Assembly (NCBI GenBank): GCA_021799275.1
Contig: JAJZAT010000016.1
Coordinates: forward strand, 1 to 64,000
From: Bacillota bacterium
GTDB taxonomy: Bacteria; Bacillota; Sulfobacillia; JAJZYS01; JAJYTV01
Length of the DNA: 64,000 nt
Reading direction: 5' to 3'
Both the position numbers and the translations under genes were made by a program. Below, in pieces: positions 51,437 to 60,308 of this stretch. The notes beneath the pieces were generated by a model, which did no database searches, was not told where the DNA came from, and was given only the letters and a program-made list of their open reading frames with translations. Each line of letters starts with the position of its first letter. Positions within the stretch are counted from its first letter, which is position 1.

Positions 51437-53371
51437 TCACAGCGCCAAGGGCGGCACGCGGCCCGCGAGCCCTTCCGCCGCCTGGCGCGTGCGCAGGGCA
51501 TCCGCGTCGAACGAGGCCGCCACGGCGCCGTCCTCCGTACGCAATCCGCTCTGGCCCGTCGCCAGGAGCAGGAGGGCGCCCGCTGTCGCACGCGGCGAGA
51601 CGCCGGGGTTCTTGCGACCGATCCGGCGCCACAGGCTCACCGCCCGCAGCAGAAGCGGCAACTGCCAGCGTTCGGAGCCCCTGGCCAGCAGGGTCCACTC
51701 CACCTCGTCGATCCCGGCCGGCGGGCCAAACCGGTTGCCCATCTCGTCCAAGCCGATCAGTTGGTGTCCCAGGTGCACAAGCGGCGCCAGGCGGTCCCCC
51801 TGGACGATCCGGCAGGGCAGGACCTCCCAGAGCGTGGCCTTCTCCGCCTTGCCGTCGGTCAGCAGAGAGAACTCGCGTTTGTGCCGTCCCACCTGCACCC
51901 GACCAGACAGGTGATGGCCCTCGAACAGGGCGAGCGACGACAGCCTGGCACCGGTCACCGGCGCTTCGGGGTACGGCAGGTCCAGCAGTACGTGCAGTCC
52001 CCGCCAGTCGAACCAGCGCAGGGCGATGTCGAGCGGCGAATGCCTGGCTATGGGAGCCTCGGCCGCGCCGCCCGCCAGCACGGAGCGGAAGAACTCCTCT
52101 GCCAGAGGCGGCAGCGGCTGCCACGCGTGCCACCGCTCGCTTTGGCGATCCGGCCGCGCCTTGCCCGGATCGGTCCGCCGCTGCGGGCGCCTGCCGGACC
52201 CTGCGGCAGCGTGCGCCCTGGGCCGCGCCTGGGCCTGCTGTTGCCCGATCTGCGCCATCACCTGCGCCGCAGTGGGCGCAGGCGCCGTCTTCTCCGCCGT
52301 GGGCGCAGACGAAGGAACAGGCTGCCCACTCCTTCCCTCCTGGCAGGCCCTGCAACCGAGCGCCTCCCTGCCCGCGACGAGGGGCTGCGCAGCGCCGCAG
52401 AGCGGGCATCGCAGCGGCAGGAAGCTGCCGGCGCCGAGCAGGAAGTTGCAGGCGAGCGGATAGCGCCGATCGCCGCGCCGCACCTCCAGCTCAAGGTGCA
52501 AGGCTGGCGCCAGCACAAGATGCAGCCGATAGGGTTGGACGCTGGCCTCGACGCGGTACTTGCGCTCGATCTCGACCTGGCGGCGCTCCGCCTCGTGCGC
52601 CGTCACCTTTGCCTGCTCGTCGTAGAGACGCTGGCGCTCCTCTGCCGCACGCTGGCGCCGCCTCGCGATCTGCGCCAGCTGCGCCGCGTAGAAGGCCCGC
52701 GCACGCTCGCGCTCCTCCTGCATGTCCGAAAGCGCCTGGCGGGATAGTTCCTCGGCCCGCTGCGCCGCCTGCTGTTCGATCTCCGCCTGCGCGACCTCCA
52801 GCGCAGCCGCGACGTCCGGCAGCAGGACGCTCCATGGCTCCGGGGCCGACACGGGGCCAAGGGACAGGACGCGCTGCCCGACCTCCGACGCGAGTGGCAG
52901 GCACGCAACTGCGTCCAGCAGCGATTCGCCGATCTCGAGGAAGCGGTCCTCACCAGTCAGCGTGATGAGCGCGCCCACCCGCAGCAGCGGCAGGTAGACC
53001 TGCTCGGGCGGCGCCAGCAGATCCAGGCGGCCGTGCTCCACCGGGTAGAACTCCCTGAGGCGAGCGAGGAGCGCCTGCGCATCCGGCAAGGCGCTGGCCG
53101 GCACAGACAAGGCCTGCCAGCCCGCGTCGCCCTGGTACAGCACATGCTCCGCCGCCGCCTCCAGGACGGGATGGCCGGCGATCACCAGCATCTGGCCGCC
53201 CTCCTGCGCCACCTCGGCATCCGAGGTCAGGGCAAGCTCCTGCGGCAGGGCGAGAGCGGCGGCGAGGTCCGTCGGCAGGTGCACGAGCGCCTGATCGGGC
53301 TCCACAAGCACCTCCGCGCCCCGGGCCTCGGCGTAGCGCAGGAAGAACCGCAGCGCGGGCTCGAGGCTCAA
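51437..53371 (-). CDS. Coiled-coil zinc-ribbon protein paired with SNF2 helicase
   Basis: A 644-residue protein of unknown family. Residues about 185-270 form a long charged coiled coil (EEERARAFYAAQLAQIARRR type), about 315-345 is a zinc ribbon (CPLCG and CRAC), followed by a Pro/Ala/Gln-rich linker and a C-terminal domain with WFDWRGLHVLLDLPYPEAP and DEVEWTLLARGSERW. TTG 53371 overlaps the helicase stop (TTGA). Overlap and order suggest it is the obligate partner of the helicase, perhaps for DNA recognition. Confidence 0.78.
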   Translation of the reverse strand: MSLEPALRFFLRYAEARGAEVLVEPDQALVHLPTDLAAALALPQELALTSDAEVAQEGGQMLVIAGHPVLEAAAEHVLYQGDAGWQALSVPASALPDAQALLARLREFYPVEHGRLDLLAPPEQVYLPLLRVGALITLTGEDRFLEIGESLLDAVACLPLASEVGQRVLSLGPVSAPEPWSVLLPDVAAALEVAQAEIEQQAAQRAEELSRQALSDMQEERERARAFYAAQLAQIARRRQRAAEERQRLYDEQAKVTAHEAERRQVEIERKYRVEASVQPYRLHLVLAPALHLELEVRRGDRRYPLACNFLLGAGSFLPLRCPLCGAAQPLVAGREALGCRACQEGRSGQPVPSSAPTAEKTAPAPTAAQVMAQIGQQQAQARPRAHAAAGSGRRPQRRTDPGKARPDRQSERWHAWQPLPPLAEEFFRSVLAGGAAEAPIARHSPLDIALRWFDWRGLHVLLDLPYPEAPVTGARLSSLALFEGHHLSGRVQVGRHKREFSLLTDGKAEKATLWEVLPCRIVQGDRLAPLVHLGHQLIGLDEMGNRFGPPAGIDEVEWTLLARGSERWQLPLLLRAVSLWRRIGRKNPGVSPRATAGALLLLATGQSGLRTEDGAVAASFDADALRTRQAAEGLAGRVPPLAL

Positions 53372-55356
53372 GGCTCGTCGACCTCCCCCAGCAGGCTGTC
53401 GTTCTCGCTGCGGCTCGCGAGGTATGCCTGCCTGGCTTCCGCCAGGCCGTCGCCGATTTGCTCGAGGCGCCGCGCAAACTCGTCGTCGCTGCGACTCTCC
53501 AGATAGGAGGCGAAGATCATGGACTCGAGGTCCAGATCGTCCTCGATCCGGCCAAGGATCATGTCGAGCTCGCCCACCACCAGCTCAAAGAGGTTGATCT
53601 TCGCCTCCAGCACGCCGAGGATGCGCTCCTCGAGCGTGCCGCGGGAAACGAGGTTCGTCAGGCGCACGTCCTCGGTCTGTCCGATGCGGTGGATGCGCCC
53701 CAGGCGCTGCTCGATCTGCATGGGATTCCAGGGCAGGTCGTAGTTGACCATGACGTGGCAGAACTGCAGGTTGCGGCCCTCGCCCGCCGCTTCGGTCGTC
53801 AGCAGGAGGTCACGGTCGCCCTCGAAGGACGCGATCGCCAGGTCCTTTTCGCGACGGCTGAGACCGCCGTGGTAGACGGCGGCCAGCAGCCCCTCCCGCT
53901 TCGCCTGCGCCGCGAGGTAGGCCAGCGTGTCGCGAAAGGCGGTGAACACGACTACCTTCTCGCCCGCGGAGAGGCGTTGGCGCAGGTGCAGCCAGAGCGC
54001 CCGGGCCTTCTCGCTTGCCGTGACCGCCCGAGCCTGCTCCGCCAGGCCCGACCAGCCCATGCGGGCAAGTCCGCCTGCGAGCGCCTGCGGGGTGGAGCCC
54101 GCCAGACGCTGGATCTGGCGCAGCGTGAAGATGGTGGCTGTGGAAGCCCCCTGGGCCTGACGGCGCACCTCATCGGATACCGCCCGGTAGAGCTCGGCCT
54201 CCGCCGCGCTCGGCGCGACGAGAAGGGTTTCGGCGATGCGCCGAGGCAGCATGAGCGCCACCTCGCTGCGCCGATGCCGCACCATGACGTCGCGCATCGC
54301 CCGCTGCAGGTCCGAGAGATGCGCGACACCGCCGCCCGCCTCGGGCTTGTGGCGCGCCTTGAAGGTGGCCGGCGTGCCGAGATGGCCCGGCCGCACGAGG
54401 TTGACGAGCTGGTAGAGGTCGTCCAGCCGGTTCTCCACCGGGGTGGCCGTGAGCAGGAGCATGTACCGCGTGCGCAGGGCCTTGACAAGCGAGGCCGAGG
54501 CGGAGCGGGGATTCTTGAGCCGATGGGCCTCGTCCACCACCACGAGATCCCAGCTGATCTCCGCGAGGCGTTCGCGCAGGGGGCTGCGCCGGGCGGACGC
54601 GATCGAGGCGAGCACGATCGGCGCCGCGAGAGGGTCGCCCTCCCGCTCCCAGGCCGCAGTGCCATAGACAACGAAGGGGAGCTGGAACTTCTGGCGCAGC
54701 TCCTCGCTCCACTGGCCGACCAGTCCGGCAGGGAGCAGCACGAGGGTGCGCCTCGCGAGGGCGCGCATATAGAGTTCGCTCAGGACGATGCCCGCTTCGA
54801 TCGTCTTGCCGAGCCCGACCTCATCGGCCAGTATGCCGCGGCCGCGCATCCGGCGCAGGACCGCTTCCGCCGCCTGCAGCTGGTGCTGGTAGGGCGTGAA
54901 GCCGAGGCGCGGCGGCGAGATGAGGACATCGAAGCCCGGCTTGGCCCAGACCTGCAGGGCCTGGTCGACGAGCTCCGCGTAACCGCCCTCGACCTCCTTG
55001 CCACGCCGCAGGGCGTCGGTAAGGGTCTGGAACGAACTCAGGTGCTTCGGCAGGGCCGCCGGCAGGGCGGAGGCGATGTCGACGCTGTCGGCCGGGCCGA
55101 CAGTAACCCGTGCGAACGCTCCCAGCCGTTCGAACTCCCGCCGCTCCGGCCCGCCGAGCGGCGTGAGGTCGAGGAGGGACGGCTCCACCGTGCGTCCACC
55201 GGGCGTTCGCAGCGCAGGCGCGCCGCCCAGGCTGTCTCCGAACGCGTGCAGCGCGCCGACGAGGCTCTGGGTGGGGGCGAGGAACCCTTCCTCGATGTCC
55301 AGGAGCGCGAGCCGCGGCAAGGGCAAGCGTCCCGCAGGACGAACGGCAGGCTGCAA
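53368..55356 (-). CDS. SNF2/RapA-like DNA translocase
   Basis: A 662-residue SNF2-family ATPase: PYQHQLQAAEAVLRR, Walker A ADEVGLGKTIEAG (178-190), LVLLPAGLVGQW, DEAHRLKN (275-282), LLTATPVENRLDD, and helicase C with VVFTAF, LLTTEAAGEGRNLQ and QRLGRIHRIGQ. It resembles RapA/HepA and DISARM DrmD-type proteins. TTG 55356 has AGGAG about 10 bp ahead. It is the first gene of a two-gene operon with the zinc-ribbon protein. Confidence 0.92.
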   Translation of the reverse strand: MQPAVRPAGRLPLPRLALLDIEEGFLAPTQSLVGALHAFGDSLGGAPALRTPGGRTVEPSLLDLTPLGGPERREFERLGAFARVTVGPADSVDIASALPAALPKHLSSFQTLTDALRRGKEVEGGYAELVDQALQVWAKPGFDVLISPPRLGFTPYQHQLQAAEAVLRRMRGRGILADEVGLGKTIEAGIVLSELYMRALARRTLVLLPAGLVGQWSEELRQKFQLPFVVYGTAAWEREGDPLAAPIVLASIASARRSPLRERLAEISWDLVVVDEAHRLKNPRSASASLVKALRTRYMLLLTATPVENRLDDLYQLVNLVRPGHLGTPATFKARHKPEAGGGVAHLSDLQRAMRDVMVRHRRSEVALMLPRRIAETLLVAPSAAEAELYRAVSDEVRRQAQGASTATIFTLRQIQRLAGSTPQALAGGLARMGWSGLAEQARAVTASEKARALWLHLRQRLSAGEKVVVFTAFRDTLAYLAAQAKREGLLAAVYHGGLSRREKDLAIASFEGDRDLLLTTEAAGEGRNLQFCHVMVNYDLPWNPMQIEQRLGRIHRIGQTEDVRLTNLVSRGTLEERILGVLEAKINLFELVVGELDMILGRIEDDLDLESMIFASYLESRSDDEFARRLEQIGDGLAEARQAYLASRSENDSLLGEVDEP

Positions 55357-55794
55357 TTGCGCTCAGCTCCTGTGGACATTTTGGGGGACAGGTTCGCCCC
55401 AGACCGCAGACAGTCCTTCGTGGGGTGCGCACGGAGACAGGGCGTGCAGCCGTGCGCAGCGCGCAGATCGGCCGCCAGCCTCGAGTCGGTCGATCTCGCC
55501 GACTTGAGACGGATAGGGCCGTGGCTTCGGCGCAGCCCCGATGCTCGCTGCACCGGGTGGCAGGGCAGGCCGGCAGCCTCCAGGGAGCGCTGGCGGCAGA
55601 TCGGCGCAAGCGCGGTCCGCCGCCTCAGGAGTGGCGCCTTTTTGCGCCGCAGTCACATCGGGGACCGATTGCGGGGCCGTCGCCAGCTCCTGTACGCTCA
55701 GTCTGGCCGTTCCGTGCGGAGCCTCGCGAGGCTCGCCTGCCCACGATATCCAGGACGAATCGTCGCATCAAAACGTCGCGAGGTGCATGGGGAC
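55357..55794. other. Divergent intergenic region
   Basis: About 440 bp between the divergent helicase and SEC-C genes, with no convincing gene. It should hold both promoters; the only clear signal is the 16-bp palindrome at 55719-55734. Confidence 0.5.
55719..55734. promoter_or_regulatory. 16-bp perfect palindrome
   Basis: GAGCCTCG followed by CGAGGCTC lies in the divergent region, 60 bp before the SEC-C gene's ATG. Candidate operator. Confidence 0.4.
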
Positions 55795-56874
55795 ATGGAC
55801 CACGGAAGCGAGCGCTGCCATCCTGCCTTCCTGAGAGTCCTGACCGGAGCCGACTCCGGACGGGATGCGCCTGGGACGAGTATGCTCCCAGGGCGGTTCG
55901 TCGCACAGGTGAGCGGGCACCTCGACCTCTGCCGCGACGGCTGGCGGGAGAATCCACAGGAGCTCACCTGCTCGACCTGCGGCGCACGGGACCTCTACGA
56001 CGTCGGCCCCGTGCTCGTGTCGCAGGATCGTGGCGGTACACCGCAGGTCACCTTCGTCGGCTACTTCCGCTGCCACAGCTGCGGCGCCAGCGGCCCTTGG
56101 ACCTCGCCGGATCTGGACTACCTGGCCCTGAGTGCCATCGCGGGCGGGGTACTCGGCCGCGCGTTCGGCAGCAAATCGCCAGGGGGGCTGGGCGAGATCG
56201 AACTCTTCGACGGCCACCGCCCGCGCAGCAGCGCCGACGCGGAGGAGCATCTCCTCGACCTGCTGCTCGCGGATCCCCTGAACGCCCAGCACTTCGTCCG
56301 CCTCGCGAACGTCTACCTGACGGGCGGCAGGCCGGATCTCGCGATGACCGCCGCGGAGCGCGCCCTCGACCTCGAACCGGATCACTTCGAGGCCCTTCTG
56401 CTCATCGGCCACATGCTGCGCCGCCTCGATCCGGCGGAGGCCGCACGCCACCTGCGCCACGCCGTCGCCGTGGCGCGCCGCTACCGTGCCCTGCCGCTTC
56501 AGGAAATGCGCAAGCTCCTCGCGGCCGCGCTGAGAGACCTCATGCGTATCCATCGGAACTCTGGGGACGAGATTCCTTTCTTCCCATCCGAGGAGGAAAT
56601 GTCCGCCGCCAGATCCGGCGACACGATATGGACCCGCATGGAGGAGACGACGATCCATATCCGCGCACGCGGGGACGACGCGGCTGCATACCTGCCCCTC
56701 GCCTCGCTCCTGCTCAGCCCGGATCGCACGCCGCCCGACCAGTGTGGGCCCAAGAGTGACCTCATCCCGTCGGGCCGCGAGCCGTGGCGTCGGGAGCCGG
56801 GCCCAGGTCGCAACGAACCCTGCCCGTGCGGCAGCGGCCGCAAGTACAAGCACTGCTGCGGGCGCGACGCCTGA
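55795..56874 (+). CDS. Zinc-ribbon, TPR and SEC-C motif protein
   Basis: A 359-residue protein: N-terminal zinc ribbon (CSTCG and CHSCG, about 60-100), two TPR-like units (about 165-260; NVYLTGGRPDLAMTAAERAL) and a C-terminal SEC-C zinc motif (EPCPCGSGRKYKHCCG). SEC-C binds zinc and occurs in SecA and many defence-linked accessory proteins. ATG 55795 is the first plausible start; ATG 55882 is an alternative. Divergent from the SNF2 operon. Confidence 0.85.
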   Translation: MDHGSERCHPAFLRVLTGADSGRDAPGTSMLPGRFVAQVSGHLDLCRDGWRENPQELTCSTCGARDLYDVGPVLVSQDRGGTPQVTFVGYFRCHSCGASGPWTSPDLDYLALSAIAGGVLGRAFGSKSPGGLGEIELFDGHRPRSSADAEEHLLDLLLADPLNAQHFVRLANVYLTGGRPDLAMTAAERALDLEPDHFEALLLIGHMLRRLDPAEAARHLRHAVAVARRYRALPLQEMRKLLAAALRDLMRIHRNSGDEIPFFPSEEEMSAARSGDTIWTRMEETTIHIRARGDDAAAYLPLASLLLSPDRTPPDQCGPKSDLIPSGREPWRREPGPGRNEPCPCGSGRKYKHCCGRDA

Positions 56875-57076
56875 CCGCAGATCCCCCGCTGCCCTTCGGC
56901 TGGGTGCCTTTCGTCGCCAAAACGTGCCACGCGGCGGCTTCGCCCCTTGGGCGCCCCGTGCACCTGCCCGATCGGTCGAGCCATTCTTGCCCCTGCGGCG
57001 CCGGGCGCGAGCGGAGGCGTCGCGAGCCGCGTCGGGGGAATCCAGCCGCACCTCCCAGGGCAGGTGGTACGTAGGC

Positions 57077-58603
57077 CTACAAGCGGTATAAGGCCTGGAT
57101 GTCCTCGAGGGGGATCGCCTCGATGAACTGCTCGCCCTCGAACGCCAACTGAGCGCGGCCGCGCTCGACGCGCAGCACCCTGCAGCGGCAGACCCGCGAC
57201 CAGGGCTCGGCCCAGCCTGGCGCCCCGCCGAGCACGAGTGCGATCGTCTCGCCGCTCTCCTGCGCGGCGTGGAGCGCCGGAAGCAGCGGCGCCTCGCTGA
57301 AGGCTGTCCACTCCAGGGAAAGAACGTCGTCGATGAAGCCCCAGCGCAGTCGCAGGTAGCCGTGCAGCGCGGCGTACTGCCGAATGGCGTAGAGCGCCTT
57401 GACATCGCTCTCGAGCCGCCTGCGCAGGCGACCCCAGGCGGCCTTTGCGATGTAGCCGGCCAGAACCTCGGGATCGGCCAGGGGGCGCTGGATGCCGGTC
57501 GTGGAGCGGCTCACGAGTTCGAACGTGACCCTGAGGCGTCGACCCGCGCGGTTCAGCCTGACCGTCCGCTCGGACGGTCGCAGCTCCTCGAGCTTCCAGT
57601 CGTAGGGGGCCAAGCCGAGCACCTCGAGGGCGTCGCGGACGTCAAGCCCTGCTAGGGCGTCGTGGCGGCCGAGCGCCTGTGGCAGGTCTGCCATCTCCTT
57701 TGGCAGGAACGTCCTGATCTCCCGCCGCTCGACATCAAGCAGCGCGGCGCAGCCGGCCCGCCCGTCCGGAAGTCGGACAAGGCGCAGCACGGCGTGGCTC
57801 CTATTGCGCTCCTGCGCAGTCTCTGCCTCACGCGCAAGCCTTTCCCTTTCCCGCGCCGCCCTGGCGTAGTCCTCCGACCGCTGCTGCGCCGCCAGACGCT
57901 CGTAGTGCGGGCGTGCGCGTTCGCGCACCATGGCCCGCATCTCGAGGAGTTCGGGGCAGTCGCGGTTCAGGTGCGCAAGGCCCTCCGGCCCCAGCGAGAC
58001 GAGCGGCGTCTTCCAGTAGCGGACGCGCGTCTGGTCGAAGGCAAAGCGCCAGCGGGTCAATCCCGCGAGAATCTCCTCGACCGCCTCCAAGGCCAGCGGC
58101 GAGCCATAGCCGTCGAGGACGGCGGCCACTTGCCGGGAGGCGGCGAACCCGTAGAGGCTCGCATCCCGGAACGCCGCGGTCACCTCGTCTTGGGAGAGCG
58201 GCTCCGAGGGGGCCGGCGAAGGCGGCGGCGGGGACGGCTCGGGCACGATCGCAGGTCCCTTGGGCGGGGGCAGCAGGCCGAGCCTGCGCAAGAGCCAGGG
58301 AAGTTCCCAGTACTGGAGGTCCAGGTCGAAGCGGCCGTGGGTATCGCGGTAGATGGGCGGCCGCCCCGTCCAGGCCTTCTGCACGGAGACGGCGAGGTTC
58401 CCGACGCGGGAGGGCACCCCGGCCCGCTCGAGCCGCGCCACCATCTGCTCGAGATCCAGCGGGCCGCCCTGCTCCAGGATGGCGACGATCATCAGGTGCA
58501 GGATCTTGGCACCGATCAGCCGGTACGCGTCTTCGACGCTCGCCTGGCCCACCAAGCCCAGGCGCACGACGTAGCGGTTCTCCTGGGGTGGTCGCGTCTC
58601 CAC
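57077..58603 (-). CDS. Winged-helix-like protein of unknown function
   Basis: A 508-residue protein. The N-terminal 100 residues (ILHLMIVAILEQGGPLDLEQMV, in parts: LEQMVARLERAGVP, DTHGRFDLD) have the helix-turn-helix and wing pattern of HARE/winged-helix modules. A Pro-rich linker (PEPSPPPPSPAPSEP) follows, then a coiled region near 285-320 and a C-terminal domain ending RVERGRAQLAFEGEQFIEAI, probably a small barrel. GTG 58603 has GGAGGG 7 bp ahead. It lies convergent to the SEC-C gene at the edge of the BrxL/SNF2 block and may belong to it. Confidence 0.78.
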   Translation of the reverse strand: METRPPQENRYVVRLGLVGQASVEDAYRLIGAKILHLMIVAILEQGGPLDLEQMVARLERAGVPSRVGNLAVSVQKAWTGRPPIYRDTHGRFDLDLQYWELPWLLRRLGLLPPPKGPAIVPEPSPPPPSPAPSEPLSQDEVTAAFRDASLYGFAASRQVAAVLDGYGSPLALEAVEEILAGLTRWRFAFDQTRVRYWKTPLVSLGPEGLAHLNRDCPELLEMRAMVRERARPHYERLAAQQRSEDYARAARERERLAREAETAQERNRSHAVLRLVRLPDGRAGCAALLDVERREIRTFLPKEMADLPQALGRHDALAGLDVRDALEVLGLAPYDWKLEELRPSERTVRLNRAGRRLRVTFELVSRSTTGIQRPLADPEVLAGYIAKAAWGRLRRRLESDVKALYAIRQYAALHGYLRLRWGFIDDVLSLEWTAFSEAPLLPALHAAQESGETIALVLGGAPGWAEPWSRVCRCRVLRVERGRAQLAFEGEQFIEAIPLEDIQALYRL

Positions 58604-59202
58604 GATGTCTCCCTCCACGTCCTCCGCCGTTCTTCTTGGGGCAACTGCGGGCGGCAGGCGACCCCTGCGGCGCACAGCTCGGGATCGTCCATTCTCCTGC
58701 GGCCACGTCGCTCTCCTGCATCGCGGCCGGAATCCGCGCCGCGAGGCGTCATCGGGCGGCACCGGCTCCTTCAGGACCAGTTCGACGCCTCCCGCTCGGA
58801 TATCGCCGTCCGCATGACCAGGAGCGGGGCCTCGTGGCTGCCTCACTCCCCGCGCAGCGAAGCAGCCCGCCCCTCTCCGAGGCGGGCTGGTTGTCTGGCT
58901 GGCCTTTGCTCTCAAACATGCCGCTCGGTCCAAGAGAAGTCAGTCTCGCGGAGGTCACGGTGCAGGTCCCCGCAGGGGCCAGCGGGTCTAGCCAGATGCC
59001 GCCGAAGTCATAGGTCGACTGAGATAGTGTTGTCCGTGACGTGGCGGAGGTGACTAGGCCTTCCACGATGACGAACTGCGTCGACGATCGTGTTGCCGCT
59101 CGCCGTCGCGGTGAGTCTACTGCGTTTGCAGGACACCCCCGACGCAGCGATCCGTCACTTCTCCTGGCAGTTTTGGGACCCGCGCTTGGTCGACGGGGCG
59201 TC
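58604..59202. other. Gene-free stretch
   Basis: About 600 bp between the winged-helix gene start and the lipoprotein stop. Only short biased frames are seen. It marks the edge of the defence-like block. Confidence 0.5.
58863..58889 (+). terminator. Hairpin with partial T-tract
   Basis: CAGCCCGCC (58863-58871) pairs with GGCGGGCTG (58881-58889), 9-nt loop, followed by GTTGTCT. No plus-strand gene is seen upstream, so its transcript is unknown. Confidence 0.45.
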
Positions 59203-59748
59203 TTAGCTCGCCATGTCCTTGATTAGACTTGCCGGCCACTTGAAGACGATGGTCGCGAGGGCCGGCTTGCCGCTGCCCGAGAGCGCCCCTTGGTACAGAG
59301 CCACCTGGAATGGCTCCTGGCCGCTCAGGTTGTCGGCGAAGAGCGCGAAGGTCCAGGTGTTGCCGTCATGGGATAGTTCCGAAAGATGCGCACCGACGGT
59401 CGACCCATAGGACTGGTAGCTCTGAAAGACGCTCACGTCGGTCACGCCGGTGGGGCAGAGGACAGTCACCTTGACATCGATCGTGCCATTCACGCCGTAG
59501 TTGGGGTCGAGACTGGCCTCAGCCGTCACGTCGAGCCCGTCACCTTTGAACTGCTGCCCCGACGCCGTCAACGTGCCGGGCGAGCTGGTTGGTCCCGCAG
59601 GGCACGACACACCGCTTGCGGCTGACGTCACCGCCGGGTTGCCACCGCCCTGGTTTCCGGAGCACGCGGCGACGCCCAGCAGCGCAGCTCCCACGGCCAG
59701 GCCAAGAGCCAGACGCCGGATGTTCGGCCTCGATCGAAAGGGCACCAT
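59203..59748 (-). CDS. Lipoprotein of unknown function
   Basis: A 181-residue predicted lipoprotein with an Arg-rich N-terminus, hydrophobic helix and lipobox GVAAC. The mature part is Ser/Gly/Thr-rich, then a beta-rich domain (GTIDVKVTVLCPTGVTDV). ATG 59748 has GGGGAGG 6 bp ahead. It follows a secreted-protein gene by 37 bp, so the two are probably cotranscribed. Confidence 0.8.
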   Translation of the reverse strand: MVPFRSRPNIRRLALGLAVGAALLGVAACSGNQGGGNPAVTSAASGVSCPAGPTSSPGTLTASGQQFKGDGLDVTAEASLDPNYGVNGTIDVKVTVLCPTGVTDVSVFQSYQSYGSTVGAHLSELSHDGNTWTFALFADNLSGQEPFQVALYQGALSGSGKPALATIVFKWPASLIKDMAS

Positions 59749-59785
59749 AGAGATCCTCCCCAGGCGCCGATGCCCTGCTGCCTCC

Positions 59786-60253
59786 CTAACGCACCTTGAA
59801 CGAGGTGGCGAAGTAGAACATCGGCGCGTTCGTATACTTGGCCAGGAAGTCCGAAGAGACGAAGGCCCTATAGCTGCCAGGAGCGAGTCCCTGCTCCGAC
59901 AGCCACACGTATTGCCAGTCGGGCTGGATCTTTGTCCCAATTTGCTGGCGCATCGTCGCCCAGCGGTGGCGCTTCGGCTGCCAGCGCTTCAGCGCCCAGT
60001 CGAGGGCATAGGTCTGAAACCCCTGCTGGGCCGTTACGGATATGAGGAGATAGAAGGACTTCTTCCTCGGCACGTTGGTCGCGGGGTTCGGACAGCTCAG
60101 GACGTCCTGGCCGCCCATCTGCACGCTCTTCGGCTGACTCAGGCAGATCTTGATCGGCAGTGTCTTCTGAGGTGACGCCGCTGCGCTGACAGGATAGAGC
60201 GGCAACGCAAGCGCGCAGACGACTGTCAGCACCGCCAGGGACCTACGGACCAT
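59786..60253 (-). CDS. Small secreted protein
   Basis: A 155-residue protein with a signal peptide (about 1-26, ending VSAAA) and a mature beta-rich part with Cys residues in KICLSQP and LSCPNP. No family is recognised. ATG 60253 has GGAGGGGG 8 bp ahead. It lies 55 bp after the membrane protein gene on the same strand. Confidence 0.75.
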   Translation of the reverse strand: MVRRSLAVLTVVCALALPLYPVSAAASPQKTLPIKICLSQPKSVQMGGQDVLSCPNPATNVPRKKSFYLLISVTAQQGFQTYALDWALKRWQPKRHRWATMRQQIGTKIQPDWQYVWLSEQGLAPGSYRAFVSSDFLAKYTNAPMFYFATSFKVR

Positions 60254-60308
60254 GCCCGACACCCCCTCCGTCATCCGACTGGTTTCCGGCCGCGTGGGGC
60301 TCCCGTCA

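Noticed and set aside
53458-55794. N-terminal extension of the SEC-C frame over the helicase gene
   Set aside because: The first 779 codons are antisense to a complete SNF2 helicase; a normal start exists at 55795.
42572-58603. Canonical BREX or DISARM locus
   Set aside because: No PglZ, PglX, BrxA/B or DrmA/B homologue was recognised among the encoded proteins.
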